Shown: piece by piece, positions 8,637-17,044 of the stretch
Numbering within the stretch: the stretch's first letter is position 1
How the letters are laid out: every line of letters begins with the position of its first letter
NCBI GenBank assembly: GCA_964425605.1
Contig: CAYRNR010000023.1
Span: forward strand, 9,031 to 73,030
Origin: CAYRNR01 sp964425605
GTDB lineage: Bacteria > Myxococcota_A > UBA796 > UBA9615 > CAYRNR01
DNA: 64,000 nucleotides
Direction of reading: 5' to 3'
The notes under the pieces: model-generated
What the model was told of the DNA's origin: nothing
Seen by the model: only the letters and a program-made list of their open reading frames with translations
Database searches by the model: none
Made by a program: the position numbers and the translations under genes

Positions 8637-10439
8637 TCATGGGAGCGCCGAGGCCAGCACGCGGGCGCGCGACTGGTCGACCTGTCGTGTGAACTTCTCG
8701 AGGGTCTCGCGTATCCGTTCGGGGCCGTCGAACCGCGCCTCGACCAGCGCCTCGAGGTCCTCCCAGGACGTCACCAGATCCAGCCCGCGGGCGCACACCT
8801 CCGCGCACTGGCCGCACTTGAGGCAGCGCAGCGCTCCGAGGAGATCGCCGTGGTCGGTGGCGTCCCCGTGCGCCAGCCGCTTGACCAGCGCCAGCTTGGC
8901 CCGGGCGGACACGGTCTCGTTGCCGGTGGCGGCCACGGCGGGGCAGATCGGCACACAGGCGCCGCAGCCCACACAGCGGTCTGCCGTGGTGGCGGGGCGC
9001 GTGGAGGGATCGTGCCGCCGCATCACCCACGGTGTGGTGATGGACGCCATGCCCACGGACGTGGGGTACAGGCCGGGGTTCATCATCGCGGACAGGACGC
9101 CTGCGCGGCTGCCCACGCCGAAGAACTTGCCCGGGTTGAGCAGCCCTCGCGGGTCCCACCGGGTCTTCCGCTGGGCCAGGTCGCGGACCCGGTCCGCGCC
9201 GAAGTGGTCGCGCGCGAACGGCGTGTTCCAGATCCCCACGCCGTAGGGCCTACCCTGGTGCTTCACCGCCAGCGCGGTCAGGGCCGCGGCCAGGGGGGTG
9301 AGCATCAGGTGATGCCAGGGCTGCCTGGGGTCCGCGGGGAACAGCAGCAGGGCCAGCACGCCCGGATCCTCGCCGCCCCCCACGACGTGTCCGTGGAGGT
9401 GCAGCGGCACCTTGTAGCGCCCGGCGAGCCCCTTCGCGGCCGCCATGAATCCAGCCACGCAGGAGGCGGGCAGCAGGGCCTCGCTGGCCAGGAACACCGG
9501 CCCCAGGGGGCTGTCCATGGGGAAGAAGCGGTGCTGCCAGAGCCGTGACGTGACCGCCTCGGACAGGTTGCGGGCGCCGGGCTTGTCCAGCTCGGGGAGG
9601 TCGTCTCCGGCATCGGTCTCGAGGAGCAGGACCTCGCCCGGCTTCTCCCCCTCGACCAGCTCCTCGGCGCGCCCCATCAGGATCGCGGCGCGGGGGTTCG
9701 CCGCCTCGACGACGCGGGCCAGGTAGGCGCAGGCCGCCGCCAGGTCCTCGAACACCAGCCCGGCGAGCCGGGATCGGGCCCGGCAAGGCGCCACGCGCAG
9801 CGTCAGCCGGGTCAGGATGCCCATCTGACCCTCGGTGTCGAACAGATCCTCGAACCCGTCGTCCTCCCGCTGCAGGACCACGGGGCGTCCGTCGGCGTGC
9901 ACCGCGCGCAGCCCCAGCACCTGGTCGGCGAGGGGGCCCGCGGCCAGGCTGCCGAGCCCGAGCCCGCCGGCCGACGCCCAGCCCCCCACCGTGCCGAAGG
10001 CGTTGGTGGGCCTGGACAGCAGGGTCAGGCCGTGGGGCCGAAGCACGCCCTGGAGGTGGTAGAACGACGTGCCCGCCGACACCTCCACCGCCGGGAGCTT
10101 CGGGTCGACCGAGGCCACCCCGGTCACCCAGGAGAGGTCGAGGACCGCCCCGCCGTCCACCGGGACAGCGCCGCCGAGCCCTGTGGAGCCGAGGCCGCGC
10201 GGGGTGATGGGCACCCCCTCGCTGGCGAGGCGCGCCACGGCCGCGGCCACCTCGCCCTCGGTCCGCGGCCGGACCACGAACCCGGGGTCCTTCCGGGCCA
10301 GCAGCCGGTCGAAGAGGGCCGGGGGTTCCCCCATGTCACGTCCCACCGCGCCCACCTCGGTGGGGTGGGCCAGGACGCGGTCCTCGCCCAGCTCCTCGGC
10401 CACGGCTCGCGCTGCGTCGGGAAGATCAGCTCGGGTCAT
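8637..10439 (-). CDS. FAD-linked oxidase fused to 4Fe-4S domain (GlcD-type)
   Basis: A 600-aa soluble flavoprotein. Residues about 45-220 form the PCMH-type FAD-binding domain (PRGLGSTGLGG and the GTVGGWASAGGLGLGS stretch). A GlcD/D-lactate dehydrogenase-like C-terminal FAD domain follows to about residue 450. Near residues 485-560 are two CxxCxxCxxxCP-type 4Fe-4S motifs (CVGCGACVPICP and CLKCGQCAEVC). The family oxidises 2-hydroxy acids such as D-lactate or glycolate and passes electrons through the clusters; the actual substrate here cannot be read from the sequence. Its place in the glutamate-synthase operon, which lacks a GltD-type subunit, makes it a candidate electron donor. Its start overlaps the TerB-like gene by 14 bases. 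Confidence 0.8.
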   Translation of the reverse strand: MTRADLPDAARAVAEELGEDRVLAHPTEVGAVGRDMGEPPALFDRLLARKDPGFVVRPRTEGEVAAAVARLASEGVPITPRGLGSTGLGGAVPVDGGAVLDLSWVTGVASVDPKLPAVEVSAGTSFYHLQGVLRPHGLTLLSRPTNAFGTVGGWASAGGLGLGSLAAGPLADQVLGLRAVHADGRPVVLQREDDGFEDLFDTEGQMGILTRLTLRVAPCRARSRLAGLVFEDLAAACAYLARVVEAANPRAAILMGRAEELVEGEKPGEVLLLETDAGDDLPELDKPGARNLSEAVTSRLWQHRFFPMDSPLGPVFLASEALLPASCVAGFMAAAKGLAGRYKVPLHLHGHVVGGGEDPGVLALLLFPADPRQPWHHLMLTPLAAALTALAVKHQGRPYGVGIWNTPFARDHFGADRVRDLAQRKTRWDPRGLLNPGKFFGVGSRAGVLSAMMNPGLYPTSVGMASITTPWVMRRHDPSTRPATTADRCVGCGACVPICPAVAATGNETVSARAKLALVKRLAHGDATDHGDLLGALRCLKCGQCAEVCARGLDLVTSWEDLEALVEARFDGPERIRETLEKFTRQVDQSRARVLASALP

Positions 10440-10992
10440 CGTCGCCTCTACCCCTGGACACGTTCTTGGCGTTGCGCAGGGTCTCGAGCTTGTCGCCGAA
10501 CTGCTCGCGCAGCCCGATCAGATCGGGCGGGGGGATCTTCAGCTCGGCGGCGATGCGGCCGATCTCGTTCTCCTCCACCACGGAGATGGAGCCGTCGGCC
10601 GCGGCCACGGCGAACAGGCACCGCATCAGGTCGATGCGCTGGTCGAAGGTGGAGAGCCGGCCGAACTCGCGCGTCACCAGGTAGTCCTCGGTGCCGCCGA
10701 AGAGCTGGGCCTGGCTCTTGGCGATCTGGACCACCAGCACCGCCATGTCGTCGCCGAGGCCACCGGCCTCGGCCACCACCCGTTCCATCTCGCGGGTCTC
10801 GTCGGCGGTGATCACCCGATCGGCCAGCGCGATCCGGCCCAGGACGTAGGCGAAGCTCGCCAGGTAGCGGGCGCGGTCGGGATCGAGGGCCTCGAGCTCC
10901 GACACGATCTTGCGCACCGACTGGGTCTCGGCGGCGGCAGTGTCACGGGTGGAACGAGGAGAGGTGAAACCTAGGAACTTCCAGAGCGACAT
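10426..10992 (-). CDS. TerB-like (tellurite-resistance B domain) protein
   Basis: A 188-aa protein whose central ~130 residues look like the all-helical TerB/DjlA-type metal-binding domain. The TerB hallmark is acidic residues in each of two repeats, and here they are ITADETREMERVV and the AVAAADGSISVVEENEI segment. The first ~30 residues are a variable tail. It is the first gene of the operon and overlaps the FAD/Fe-S gene by 14 bases, so it is probably co-translated. TerB domains occur in stress and membrane-associated complexes; a role with the redox enzymes downstream is inferred from position alone. Confidence 0.7.
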   Translation of the reverse strand: MSLWKFLGFTSPRSTRDTAAAETQSVRKIVSELEALDPDRARYLASFAYVLGRIALADRVITADETREMERVVAEAGGLGDDMAVLVVQIAKSQAQLFGGTEDYLVTREFGRLSTFDQRIDLMRCLFAVAAADGSISVVEENEIGRIAAELKIPPPDLIGLREQFGDKLETLRNAKNVSRGRGDDDPS

Positions 10993-11033
10993 CTCAAGTA
11001 GATATCACAGAAAAGGGGGGGATTTGGGGGGGG

Positions 11034-11060
11034 GATTTCAGATTTCAGATTTCAGATTTC
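11034..11060. repeat. Short tandem repeat, unit GATTTCA, about 3.9 copies
   Basis: The seven-base unit GATTTCA is repeated almost four times, directly preceded by G-runs of seven (11015-11021) and nine (11026-11034). It sits in the 83-base gap between the TerB operon start and the end of the sigma factor gene. It is markedly AT-richer than its surroundings. No function is apparent; it could vary in length by slippage. Confidence 0.7.
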
Positions 11061-11075
11061 TCGAAGAACTTTCAC

Positions 11076-11690
11076 CTAGTCGGGTAGCTCGAGCTGGGCG
11101 GCCTCGCGGAAGGCCTTGCGGGCGCGGTGGAGGCGGGACTTGACCGCGGGCACGGAGAGGCCGAGGAGGGGGGCCACCTCTGCGGGGCGGCGGCCCTCGC
11201 CGTCCACCAGCAGCAGCACCGCGCGGTCGGACTCCTTCATGTCCAGGAGCAGGTCGGACATCTGCTTCATGAGCTGGGCGACGGCGGCTTGACGCTCCGG
11301 GTCGGTGGCGTCGTTGGCGCTGAGATCGAGCGGTGGCGGGCCGTCCTCGTTGGTCCGGTTGAGGATCGGCACGTGGAGCTTGGGGTCGTTCTTGCGGCCC
11401 CGGCGCTTCTTGGTGCAGGCGCTCATGGCCAGCCGGAACAGCCAACCGCGGACGGTGGCCTCGCCGCGGAAGCCCGGCAGGTATCGCATGGCCGCGATGT
11501 AGGTGTCCTGGAGCACGTCCTGGGCGTCCTGGGGATCGTTGCAGCGCGCGCGCGCCGCGGAGAGCAGCCGATCGCTGTAGCAGCGGATGATGTCGCCGAA
11601 GACGTCGGGGTCGCCGTCCGCGGCGCGGCGGGTCAGGTCCGCGTCGTCGCAGGCGGCCGCCGGGGTCGTTTCGCGGTCGTGGTCACCCAT
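11076..11690 (-). CDS. ECF-type RNA polymerase sigma factor
   Basis: A 204-aa group IV sigma factor. The ATG at 11690 has GAGGAG seven bases upstream, which favours it over the more upstream ATG at 11750. Region 2 spans about residues 16-95, with the DAQDVLQDTYIAAMR and FRGEATVRGWLFRLA segments that bind the -10 element and core enzyme. Region 4 spans about 140-195 and contains the helix-turn-helix AEVAPLLGLSVPAVKSRLHRARKAF for the -35. A charged linker connects them. No anti-sigma factor with a transmembrane helix is adjacent, so its control is unknown. It is transcribed away from the cysteine-rich 4Fe-4S protein gene at 11767, with the two starts only 76 bases apart. Confidence 0.9.
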   Translation of the reverse strand: MGDHDRETTPAAACDDADLTRRAADGDPDVFGDIIRCYSDRLLSAARARCNDPQDAQDVLQDTYIAAMRYLPGFRGEATVRGWLFRLAMSACTKKRRGRKNDPKLHVPILNRTNEDGPPPLDLSANDATDPERQAAVAQLMKQMSDLLLDMKESDRAVLLLVDGEGRRPAEVAPLLGLSVPAVKSRLHRARKAFREAAQLELPD

Positions 11691-11731
11691 GTCCGTGCTC
11701 CTCGACAGCAACCCTAGCTCCATGTGTCCGC

Positions 11732-11760
11732 TTGTCAACCGCGTCCGCATGCGCTACGCC
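11732..11760 (+). promoter_or_regulatory. Possible promoter giving a near-leaderless transcript
   Basis: TTGTCA at 11732-11737 and TACGCC at 11755-11760 are 17 bases apart and end six bases before the ATG at 11767, which has no Shine-Dalgarno sequence. A transcript starting at or next to the ATG would fit. The -10 lacks its final T, so this is tentative. Confidence 0.3.
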
Positions 11761-11766
11761 AGCTGT

Positions 11767-13059
11767 ATGGGACACCTCGCATCTCAACACAAGGCGTATC
11801 AGGATCTCCGCGACCGGCTCGACCGGATGCCCATCGGCATGCCCGACGGGGAGGGGCTCTACGACATCCTGAGGTTGCTGTACACCGAGGAGGAGGCGCA
11901 GCTCGGCGCGCGCATGCCGGTGAAGCCGGCCACCCTCGAGCAGCTCTGCCGGAAGCTGGACATGCCGGAGGCCAGGCTGCTGCCGCTGCTCGAGCGCATG
12001 GCGGACGTGGGCACGGTGATGGACCTGGTCCATCCGAAGACGGGTCAGGTGCGCTATCTCCTGTCCCCACCGGTGGTGGGCTTCTTCGAGTTCTCGCTGA
12101 TGAAGCGCCGCGAGGACATCGATCAGCCCGCCCTCGCCATGGCCATGGACGCCTACATGCACAGCGGCGCGTTCTTCGATGCGCCCGACGCGGACTTCAC
12201 CACCATCGGCCGGACCCTGGTGCACGAGGACACCCTGGCCGGCGAGCTCGTCTCGGAGGTCCTGCCCTACGAGAAGGCCAGCGACATCCTGCGCAGCGCC
12301 AGCCGGATCGGCGTGGCCCTGTGCTACTGCCGCCACAAGGCCGAGCACCTGGGCCGGGCCTGCGACACCCCCCAGGAGATCTGCCTGAACATCAACGCGG
12401 GGTTCGACTACGTCAACCGCCACGGCATCGCCCGCGAGATCGACGTGCCCGAGGCGCTGGACATCCTGGCGAAGGCGCGGGAGCTGGGGCTGGTCCAGAT
12501 CGCCGACAACGTGGCGCGCAAGCCCATCTACCTGTGCAACTGTTGCGGGTGCTGTTGCCTGCAGCTGCGGGCCATCAACCGCCACGGCGTGTCCCACGCG
12601 GTCCACACGAGCAACTTCATCGCGGCCATCGACGCGGATGGGTGCCGGGGTTGCGGCCGCTGCGCCCGCCGGTGCCCCGTGTCCGCCATCGAGCTGGAGC
12701 CGGTGCCGCGCGACGGCAAGCGGGTGGGCAAGATGCGGGCCCGCGTGGACGAGGACATCTGCCTGGGGTGTGGTGTCTGTCATGCCGCGTGCCGCCACGG
12801 GGTGTTGACCATGGCCCAGCGCGAGGTGCGCGTCCTGACGCCGCAGACCACCCTGGAGCGGGTGGTCCGGATGGCCCTGGACACCGGCAAGCTCCAGCAC
12901 CTGCTGTACGACGAGGGGGACGGGCTGCCCTCCACGGTGGCCAACCGCGTGCTCGGCGCCGTGCTGCAGCTGCCGCCAGCGCAGCGCACGCTGGCCAACG
13001 AGCAGCTGCGCAGCCGGTTCGTGCACGGCGTGATCCAGCGCTTCACGGGTAGACGATGA
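11767..13059 (+). CDS. Cysteine-rich 4Fe-4S binding protein
   Basis: A 430-aa predicted electron-transfer protein. The N-terminal ~190 residues are helical and contain a winged-helix-like stretch (TLEQLCRKLDMPEARLLPLLERM). A Cys pair (CYCRHK...CDTPQEIC) lies near residue 185, and a striking CNCCGCCC cluster lies near 258. A two-cluster ferredoxin domain follows (CRGCGRCARRCP and CLGCGVCHAAC, about 295-345), then a helical tail. Similar layouts occur in delta-proteobacterial ferredoxin-like proteins of unknown partner. ATG 11767 is chosen as the conserved-looking start; in-frame ATGs at 11749 and 11722 are possible. No strong ribosome site is seen for any. It diverges from the ECF sigma factor gene and is followed 21 bases later by a membrane protein gene. 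Confidence 0.75.
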   Translation: MGHLASQHKAYQDLRDRLDRMPIGMPDGEGLYDILRLLYTEEEAQLGARMPVKPATLEQLCRKLDMPEARLLPLLERMADVGTVMDLVHPKTGQVRYLLSPPVVGFFEFSLMKRREDIDQPALAMAMDAYMHSGAFFDAPDADFTTIGRTLVHEDTLAGELVSEVLPYEKASDILRSASRIGVALCYCRHKAEHLGRACDTPQEICLNINAGFDYVNRHGIAREIDVPEALDILAKARELGLVQIADNVARKPIYLCNCCGCCCLQLRAINRHGVSHAVHTSNFIAAIDADGCRGCGRCARRCPVSAIELEPVPRDGKRVGKMRARVDEDICLGCGVCHAACRHGVLTMAQREVRVLTPQTTLERVVRMALDTGKLQHLLYDEGDGLPSTVANRVLGAVLQLPPAQRTLANEQLRSRFVHGVIQRFTGRR

Positions 13060-13080
13060 CCCGCCCCCTCGGAGGCCGAC

Positions 13081-15222
13081 GTGCCTGACGACGAACGACT
13101 CGACGAGCTCCTCGACCAGGCCAAGGCGCCGCTGCTGGTGTCCATCGCCGCCGCGATCCTGGCCCTCGAGGGGTTCCTGCTCGCCACGGCGGGCGTGCAG
13201 AGTGTGCTGTTTCTGGACCTGGACGGGCTCTGGGCGGTGTTCCCGCCGCTGCAGCTCGGCTGTGGTGTGCTCGCCATCGCCGCGGCGTTCGGCATGGGCA
13301 AGCTGTCCGGGCCGGCGGGCCCGATCGCCCTGCTGCTGGCCCTGATGTGCGGGCTGGTCTCCGGGGGCTGGTTGCTGGCCAGCGCCGCCAACCTGGTGCT
13401 GTCGCCGGTGGTCTTCCTCGCCGCTGCGACCTCGGTGCCGGCATTTTTACTGGTCGCCGTGTCCATGTTCTCGTTCTTCCGCTGCGTGCGTGCCCGCAAG
13501 CAGCTCCGCGACGAGCTCGAGGAAGTGGTCCCCGGGTCGGGGAACCTGGGGCTCATCGCGGCGGTGGGGCTGGTCGGGCTCCTGGTCGCCGGGGTGCTCG
13601 TGGCGGGCAACATGGCGGTCGTGGGGCGGCCCATGTGGGTGGCCGTGGCCATCCGCGGCGGGGTCGATCCCGCGGCAGACGCCGGGTTCGCATCCGAGTT
13701 CGCGCGCCAGATCGAGCGCAGGGGCCTGGTGCCTGTGCTGGTCGAGGAGACCATGGCCGCCGACGCGACCCTGGAGGATGCGCGCAAGGCCGCCCGCAAG
13801 GCCGAGGCCGCCCACGTCATCGTGTTCGATCTCACCGCGGCGCAGGAGCGCCCCGGCATCCTGGCGGGCACCCACCTTCACGCCGTGACCTGCACCGCCA
13901 CCTTCGCCGACGCCGACGGCGCAGTGGAGGAGGTCTCGGACCCCATCGAGTTCGCGTACGAGCGCGCCAGCGCCGGCGAGGTGGTCTCCAAGGTGAGCGA
14001 GACCCTGGCCGAGGCCTACGAGCCGTGGCTCGTCCAGCAGCTGTTCGCCAGCGAGGCCTTTGCGCCGGCGCTGGTGGGGGAGGTGGATCTGGAGGACGCG
14101 GTCGCGGCCATGGAGCTCGCCTCCATGGAGGCGGCGGTGTGGGACCGCAAGGCCGCGGCCGACGGGTACGGCGACTTCTGCGAGCTCGAGGTGGAGCGGC
14201 TGCAGGCCGCGCGCGCGACCGAGATCAACGAGGTGAAGTGCATCGAGCAGCCCTGCCGCCACTACACCCTCGTGGGGGTCGACGAGGCGGGCCGCGCCCT
14301 CGTACAGGAGGGCTCACGACACCCCCTGTTCAAGATCCCGCTGGCGGCCAAGAACTCCTGGATCGAGAGCCCCGAACGTCTCTTCGCCGTGGACCCGGCG
14401 CGGCCGGACGAGGAGGTGGACCTGCTGCGGGTGTCCAACTTCTACGACTTCGGCAAGGTGGACATCGAGGGCGCCTATGCGTCCCTGGAGACCTTCGACG
14501 CCCATCAACAGGAGGCCATCTACACCGTGGAGCTCGCCACGGGCAAACCCCGGGACATCGCCGCGCTGCAGTACCGCGAGCGCACCTCGTGGATCCAGGC
14601 CGCGCCCGGCGGCAACGGCGCCCTGGTCAAGATCAAGAAGGGACCGTGCCTGCTGGTGTCCTCGAACCGGCGCGTCGAGCTGCCTGCGTTCTCCCGCGCC
14701 CGGTGGGTCCTGCTGTCGTCCGGTCCCCACTTCCTCGCCCAGACCGAGGACCAGCGGATCGCCCTGTACGACCGCGACGGCCAGACCGGCGGTCGTACGG
14801 CCCGCCTGGACGGCTGGCTCTCGCAGGCCCGCGCCACCGACGAGGACTCCGTCGTGGTCGTCACCTCCGACAACGGCGAGTGCGGCCTCGTCACCCTGGA
14901 CGCCGCGACCCTGGGGGTGCAGCGCCGCCAGGAGCTGCCCCGCTGCCTGAAGTCGCCCCAGATCCTGCCCGACGGCCGGCTCGTGGGCATCGCCGAGGTG
15001 TCCATGGAGGGCGACGATCCCTTCGACCGCGAGGTGGTGCTCTGGGATCCGGCGTCGGATGAACTCACCCAGCTCACCACCGGCTCCCTGGACGAGGAGA
15101 CCGTGTACGCGTCGCCCGACGGGGATCGGGTGCTGTTCAACCGGCGCCTCGAGGACTGGCCGCCCGAGTACGACACCCGCACCTATCGGCGGCAGGTGTG
15201 CTGGCTGGACCTGGCTCCATGA
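13081..15222 (+). CDS. Membrane protein with C-terminal propeller-like domain
   Basis: A 713-aa protein, not recognised as a named family. The first ~190 residues hold about four hydrophobic segments (near 17-40, 60-75, 80-105 and 155-180). A soluble region of about 500 residues follows. Its last third has repeats like those of TolB/WD-type beta-propellers, for example the ASPDGDRVLFNRRL stretch near the end. A GTG start with GGAGG upstream is used. Its stop overlaps the next gene's start (ATGA), making it the first gene of a plus-strand trio with the flippase-like and PhzF-like genes. A periplasmic or cytoplasmic sensor or scaffold role is possible, but nothing catalytic can be seen. Confidence 0.7.
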   Translation: MPDDERLDELLDQAKAPLLVSIAAAILALEGFLLATAGVQSVLFLDLDGLWAVFPPLQLGCGVLAIAAAFGMGKLSGPAGPIALLLALMCGLVSGGWLLASAANLVLSPVVFLAAATSVPAFLLVAVSMFSFFRCVRARKQLRDELEEVVPGSGNLGLIAAVGLVGLLVAGVLVAGNMAVVGRPMWVAVAIRGGVDPAADAGFASEFARQIERRGLVPVLVEETMAADATLEDARKAARKAEAAHVIVFDLTAAQERPGILAGTHLHAVTCTATFADADGAVEEVSDPIEFAYERASAGEVVSKVSETLAEAYEPWLVQQLFASEAFAPALVGEVDLEDAVAAMELASMEAAVWDRKAAADGYGDFCELEVERLQAARATEINEVKCIEQPCRHYTLVGVDEAGRALVQEGSRHPLFKIPLAAKNSWIESPERLFAVDPARPDEEVDLLRVSNFYDFGKVDIEGAYASLETFDAHQQEAIYTVELATGKPRDIAALQYRERTSWIQAAPGGNGALVKIKKGPCLLVSSNRRVELPAFSRARWVLLSSGPHFLAQTEDQRIALYDRDGQTGGRTARLDGWLSQARATDEDSVVVVTSDNGECGLVTLDAATLGVQRRQELPRCLKSPQILPDGRLVGIAEVSMEGDDPFDREVVLWDPASDELTQLTTGSLDEETVYASPDGDRVLFNRRLEDWPPEYDTRTYRRQVCWLDLAP

Positions 15223-16253
15223 AAGAGGCCCCGCCGGCGAGACGTGGAGGGCTCAAGATCGCCCTCGGCGTGGCCGTGGGCGCGCTGTTCTTCTATCTGG
15301 TCGCCCGCGGGATGGACTGGGACGGCGTGGGCGCGACCCTCGCCAGCTCCGAGCCCCTGTGGCTGATCCCCCTCGTGGTCGCGCTGATGGTGCACTTCGT
15401 GTTCAAGGCGCTGCGCTGGCGTGTCCTGCTCAGCGAGTCCGTGGACGTGAGCCGTTTCTTCGCCTTTCGGCTGATCATGGTCGGGTTCTTCCTCAACAAC
15501 GTCTTCCCGGCCCGGCTCGGAGAGGTGGGGCGCCTGTACCTCCTGTGCGCGAACCGTCCCGACGTTCCGTTCTCCTTTGGCGCGGCCACCCTGGTGGCCA
15601 ACAAGCTGTTCGATCTGTTCGCCGTGATGGTCTTCTTGCTCGTCGCGTCGCTCACCCTGCCCATACCGGACGTCACGCGATGGGCGCTGGCTGTCTTCTC
15701 CGCGCTCTGCGTCGCCATCCTCGGCGCGGTCTTCGCGGCCGCCGCGTGGCGCAACCGCGAGCTGGGCCGATCCCGCGACGACAGCGCCCTGCTGCGGCTC
15801 CTCGGGCGCTTCGGGTCCGTGGGCCAGACCGCGTACGACATCGTGCTGGAGTTCGCCCACGGGCTGTCCACCCTGACGTCGTTGAGGCGGTTCGCGCACG
15901 CCTCGGCGCACACCGCGGTGGCCTCCATCGCGCTCGTGGTCGCCGTCTGGTCCATCTTCCGGATGCTCGGTGTGGCGGGATCGCTGCTCAACGCCGGTTT
16001 CGTCGTGGGCATGATCGGAGCCGGGGCGATCCTGCCATCGGCCCCCACCAACGCGGGGACGCATCACTACTTCGCCTCCCTGGCGCTCACCCTCCCGGCC
16101 GCCGCGGACACGGACGTCGCGTTCTCGTTCTCCCTGATCTCCCACGGGGTTGAGGCCATCCTCTCGTCTCTGGTCGGGGCGATCTGCATGATTGGCCTGG
16201 ACTGGCGGCGCGCCCGCGGGGAGGTCGATCCGGGCGAGGAGGAATCCAGATGA
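15219..16253 (+). CDS. YbhN/AglD-type lysylphosphatidylglycerol synthase TM-domain protein
   Basis: A 344-aa integral membrane protein of the UPF0104/LPG_synthase_TM family, with about eight hydrophobic segments. Family traits seen are the FKALRWRVLL stretch after the second helix, the FFLNNVFPARLGEVGR segment and an EAI-type ending near residue 315. Members are the flippase-like membrane half of MprF or stand-alone proteins near polysaccharide and lipid genes; their substrate is mostly unknown. The ATG at 15219 overlaps the previous stop as ATGA, and its own stop overlaps the PhzF-like gene. There is no aminoacyl-transferase domain, so it does not make lysyl-PG by itself. Confidence 0.85.
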   Translation: MKEAPPARRGGLKIALGVAVGALFFYLVARGMDWDGVGATLASSEPLWLIPLVVALMVHFVFKALRWRVLLSESVDVSRFFAFRLIMVGFFLNNVFPARLGEVGRLYLLCANRPDVPFSFGAATLVANKLFDLFAVMVFLLVASLTLPIPDVTRWALAVFSALCVAILGAVFAAAAWRNRELGRSRDDSALLRLLGRFGSVGQTAYDIVLEFAHGLSTLTSLRRFAHASAHTAVASIALVVAVWSIFRMLGVAGSLLNAGFVVGMIGAGAILPSAPTNAGTHHYFASLALTLPAAADTDVAFSFSLISHGVEAILSSLVGAICMIGLDWRRARGEVDPGEEESR

Positions 16254-17041
16254 GCATCCCCATGGCCGTGGTCGACGCGTTCACCCATCGGCCCTTCACC
16301 GGCAACCCCGCGGCGGTGTGCCTCCTCGAGGAGCCCCGGGGGTCCGAGTGGATGCAGGCCGTCGCAGCGGAGATGAACCTCTCCGAGACGGCGTTCGTCG
16401 CGCGGGGCGACGAGGCATTCGGGCTGCGCTGGTTCACCCCGGCCACGGAGGTGGCCCTGTGCGGCCACGCGACCCTGGCCAGCGCCCACACCCTGTGGGA
16501 CCGGGGGTGGCTCGCCGAGGCGGATCGCGCGGTCTTCGACACCCGCAGCGGGCGCCTGGTCGCGTCGCGGCACGGAGACCTCGTCGAGCTGGACTTCCCC
16601 GCGCTGCCCCCTGCGCCCGCGACGATCTCCGACGAGATGGTGGGGGCCCTGGGCGCGGCGCCGCGCTACGTGGGCCTCGTGGGCGACAAGATCCTGATGG
16701 AGGTGGACTCCGAGGACACGGTGCGCACCCTGGTCCCGGACTTCCAGCTCCTGGGCCGCCTGCCGGGGCGCGGCGTGATGGTCACCGCCCGGGCCGACGC
16801 GCCGGACGTGGACTTCGTGTCCCGCTACTTCGCCCCCTGGGTGGGGATCGACGAGGACCCGGTCACCGGCTCGGCCCACTGCAGCCTGGGCCCCTACTGG
16901 GGCCGGGTGCTGGGCAAGACCGAGATGGTGGCCTTCCAGGCGTCGGCCCGGGGCGGGCTGGTGCAGGTACGCCTGGACGGCGACCGCGTCGTGCTGGGGG
17001 GGCAGGCCGTCACGATCTGGCGGGGCGAGCTGGCGGTCTGA
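16250..17041 (+). CDS. PhzF-family isomerase/epimerase
   Basis: A 263-aa PhzF-fold protein. It has the family's HRPFTGNPAAV start, the NLSETAF motif with the catalytic-type Glu46, the LCGHATLAS motif and the DEDPVTGSAHC motif in the second half. PhzF relatives carry out proton shifts and isomerisations on small acids; most are not involved in phenazine synthesis, and no phz genes are nearby. The length is normal for the family. It is the last gene of the trio, overlaps the flippase-like gene as ATGA, and converges on the radical SAM gene with three bases between the stops. Confidence 0.9.
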   Translation: MSIPMAVVDAFTHRPFTGNPAAVCLLEEPRGSEWMQAVAAEMNLSETAFVARGDEAFGLRWFTPATEVALCGHATLASAHTLWDRGWLAEADRAVFDTRSGRLVASRHGDLVELDFPALPPAPATISDEMVGALGAAPRYVGLVGDKILMEVDSEDTVRTLVPDFQLLGRLPGRGVMVTARADAPDVDFVSRYFAPWVGIDEDPVTGSAHCSLGPYWGRVLGKTEMVAFQASARGGLVQVRLDGDRVVLGGQAVTIWRGELAV

Positions 17042-17044
17042 GGG

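Noticed and set aside
5778..9548. A 1256-residue open frame on the plus strand
   Set aside because: It lies opposite the glutamate synthase and FAD/Fe-S genes, which have clear family motifs. Its product is a low-complexity Gly/Ala/Val/Arg sequence with no recognisable domain, as expected from reading the opposite strand of 70% GC coding DNA.
11587..11766. A longer form of the Fe-S protein starting upstream at 11587
   Set aside because: It would overlap the first 104 bases of the ECF sigma factor gene on the opposite strand, and the added residues show no conservation. A start near 11767 is more reasonable.
16250..17041. A phenazine biosynthesis cluster
   Set aside because: The PhzF-like gene is alone; phzA-G are absent and PhzF-fold proteins are mostly unrelated to phenazine.
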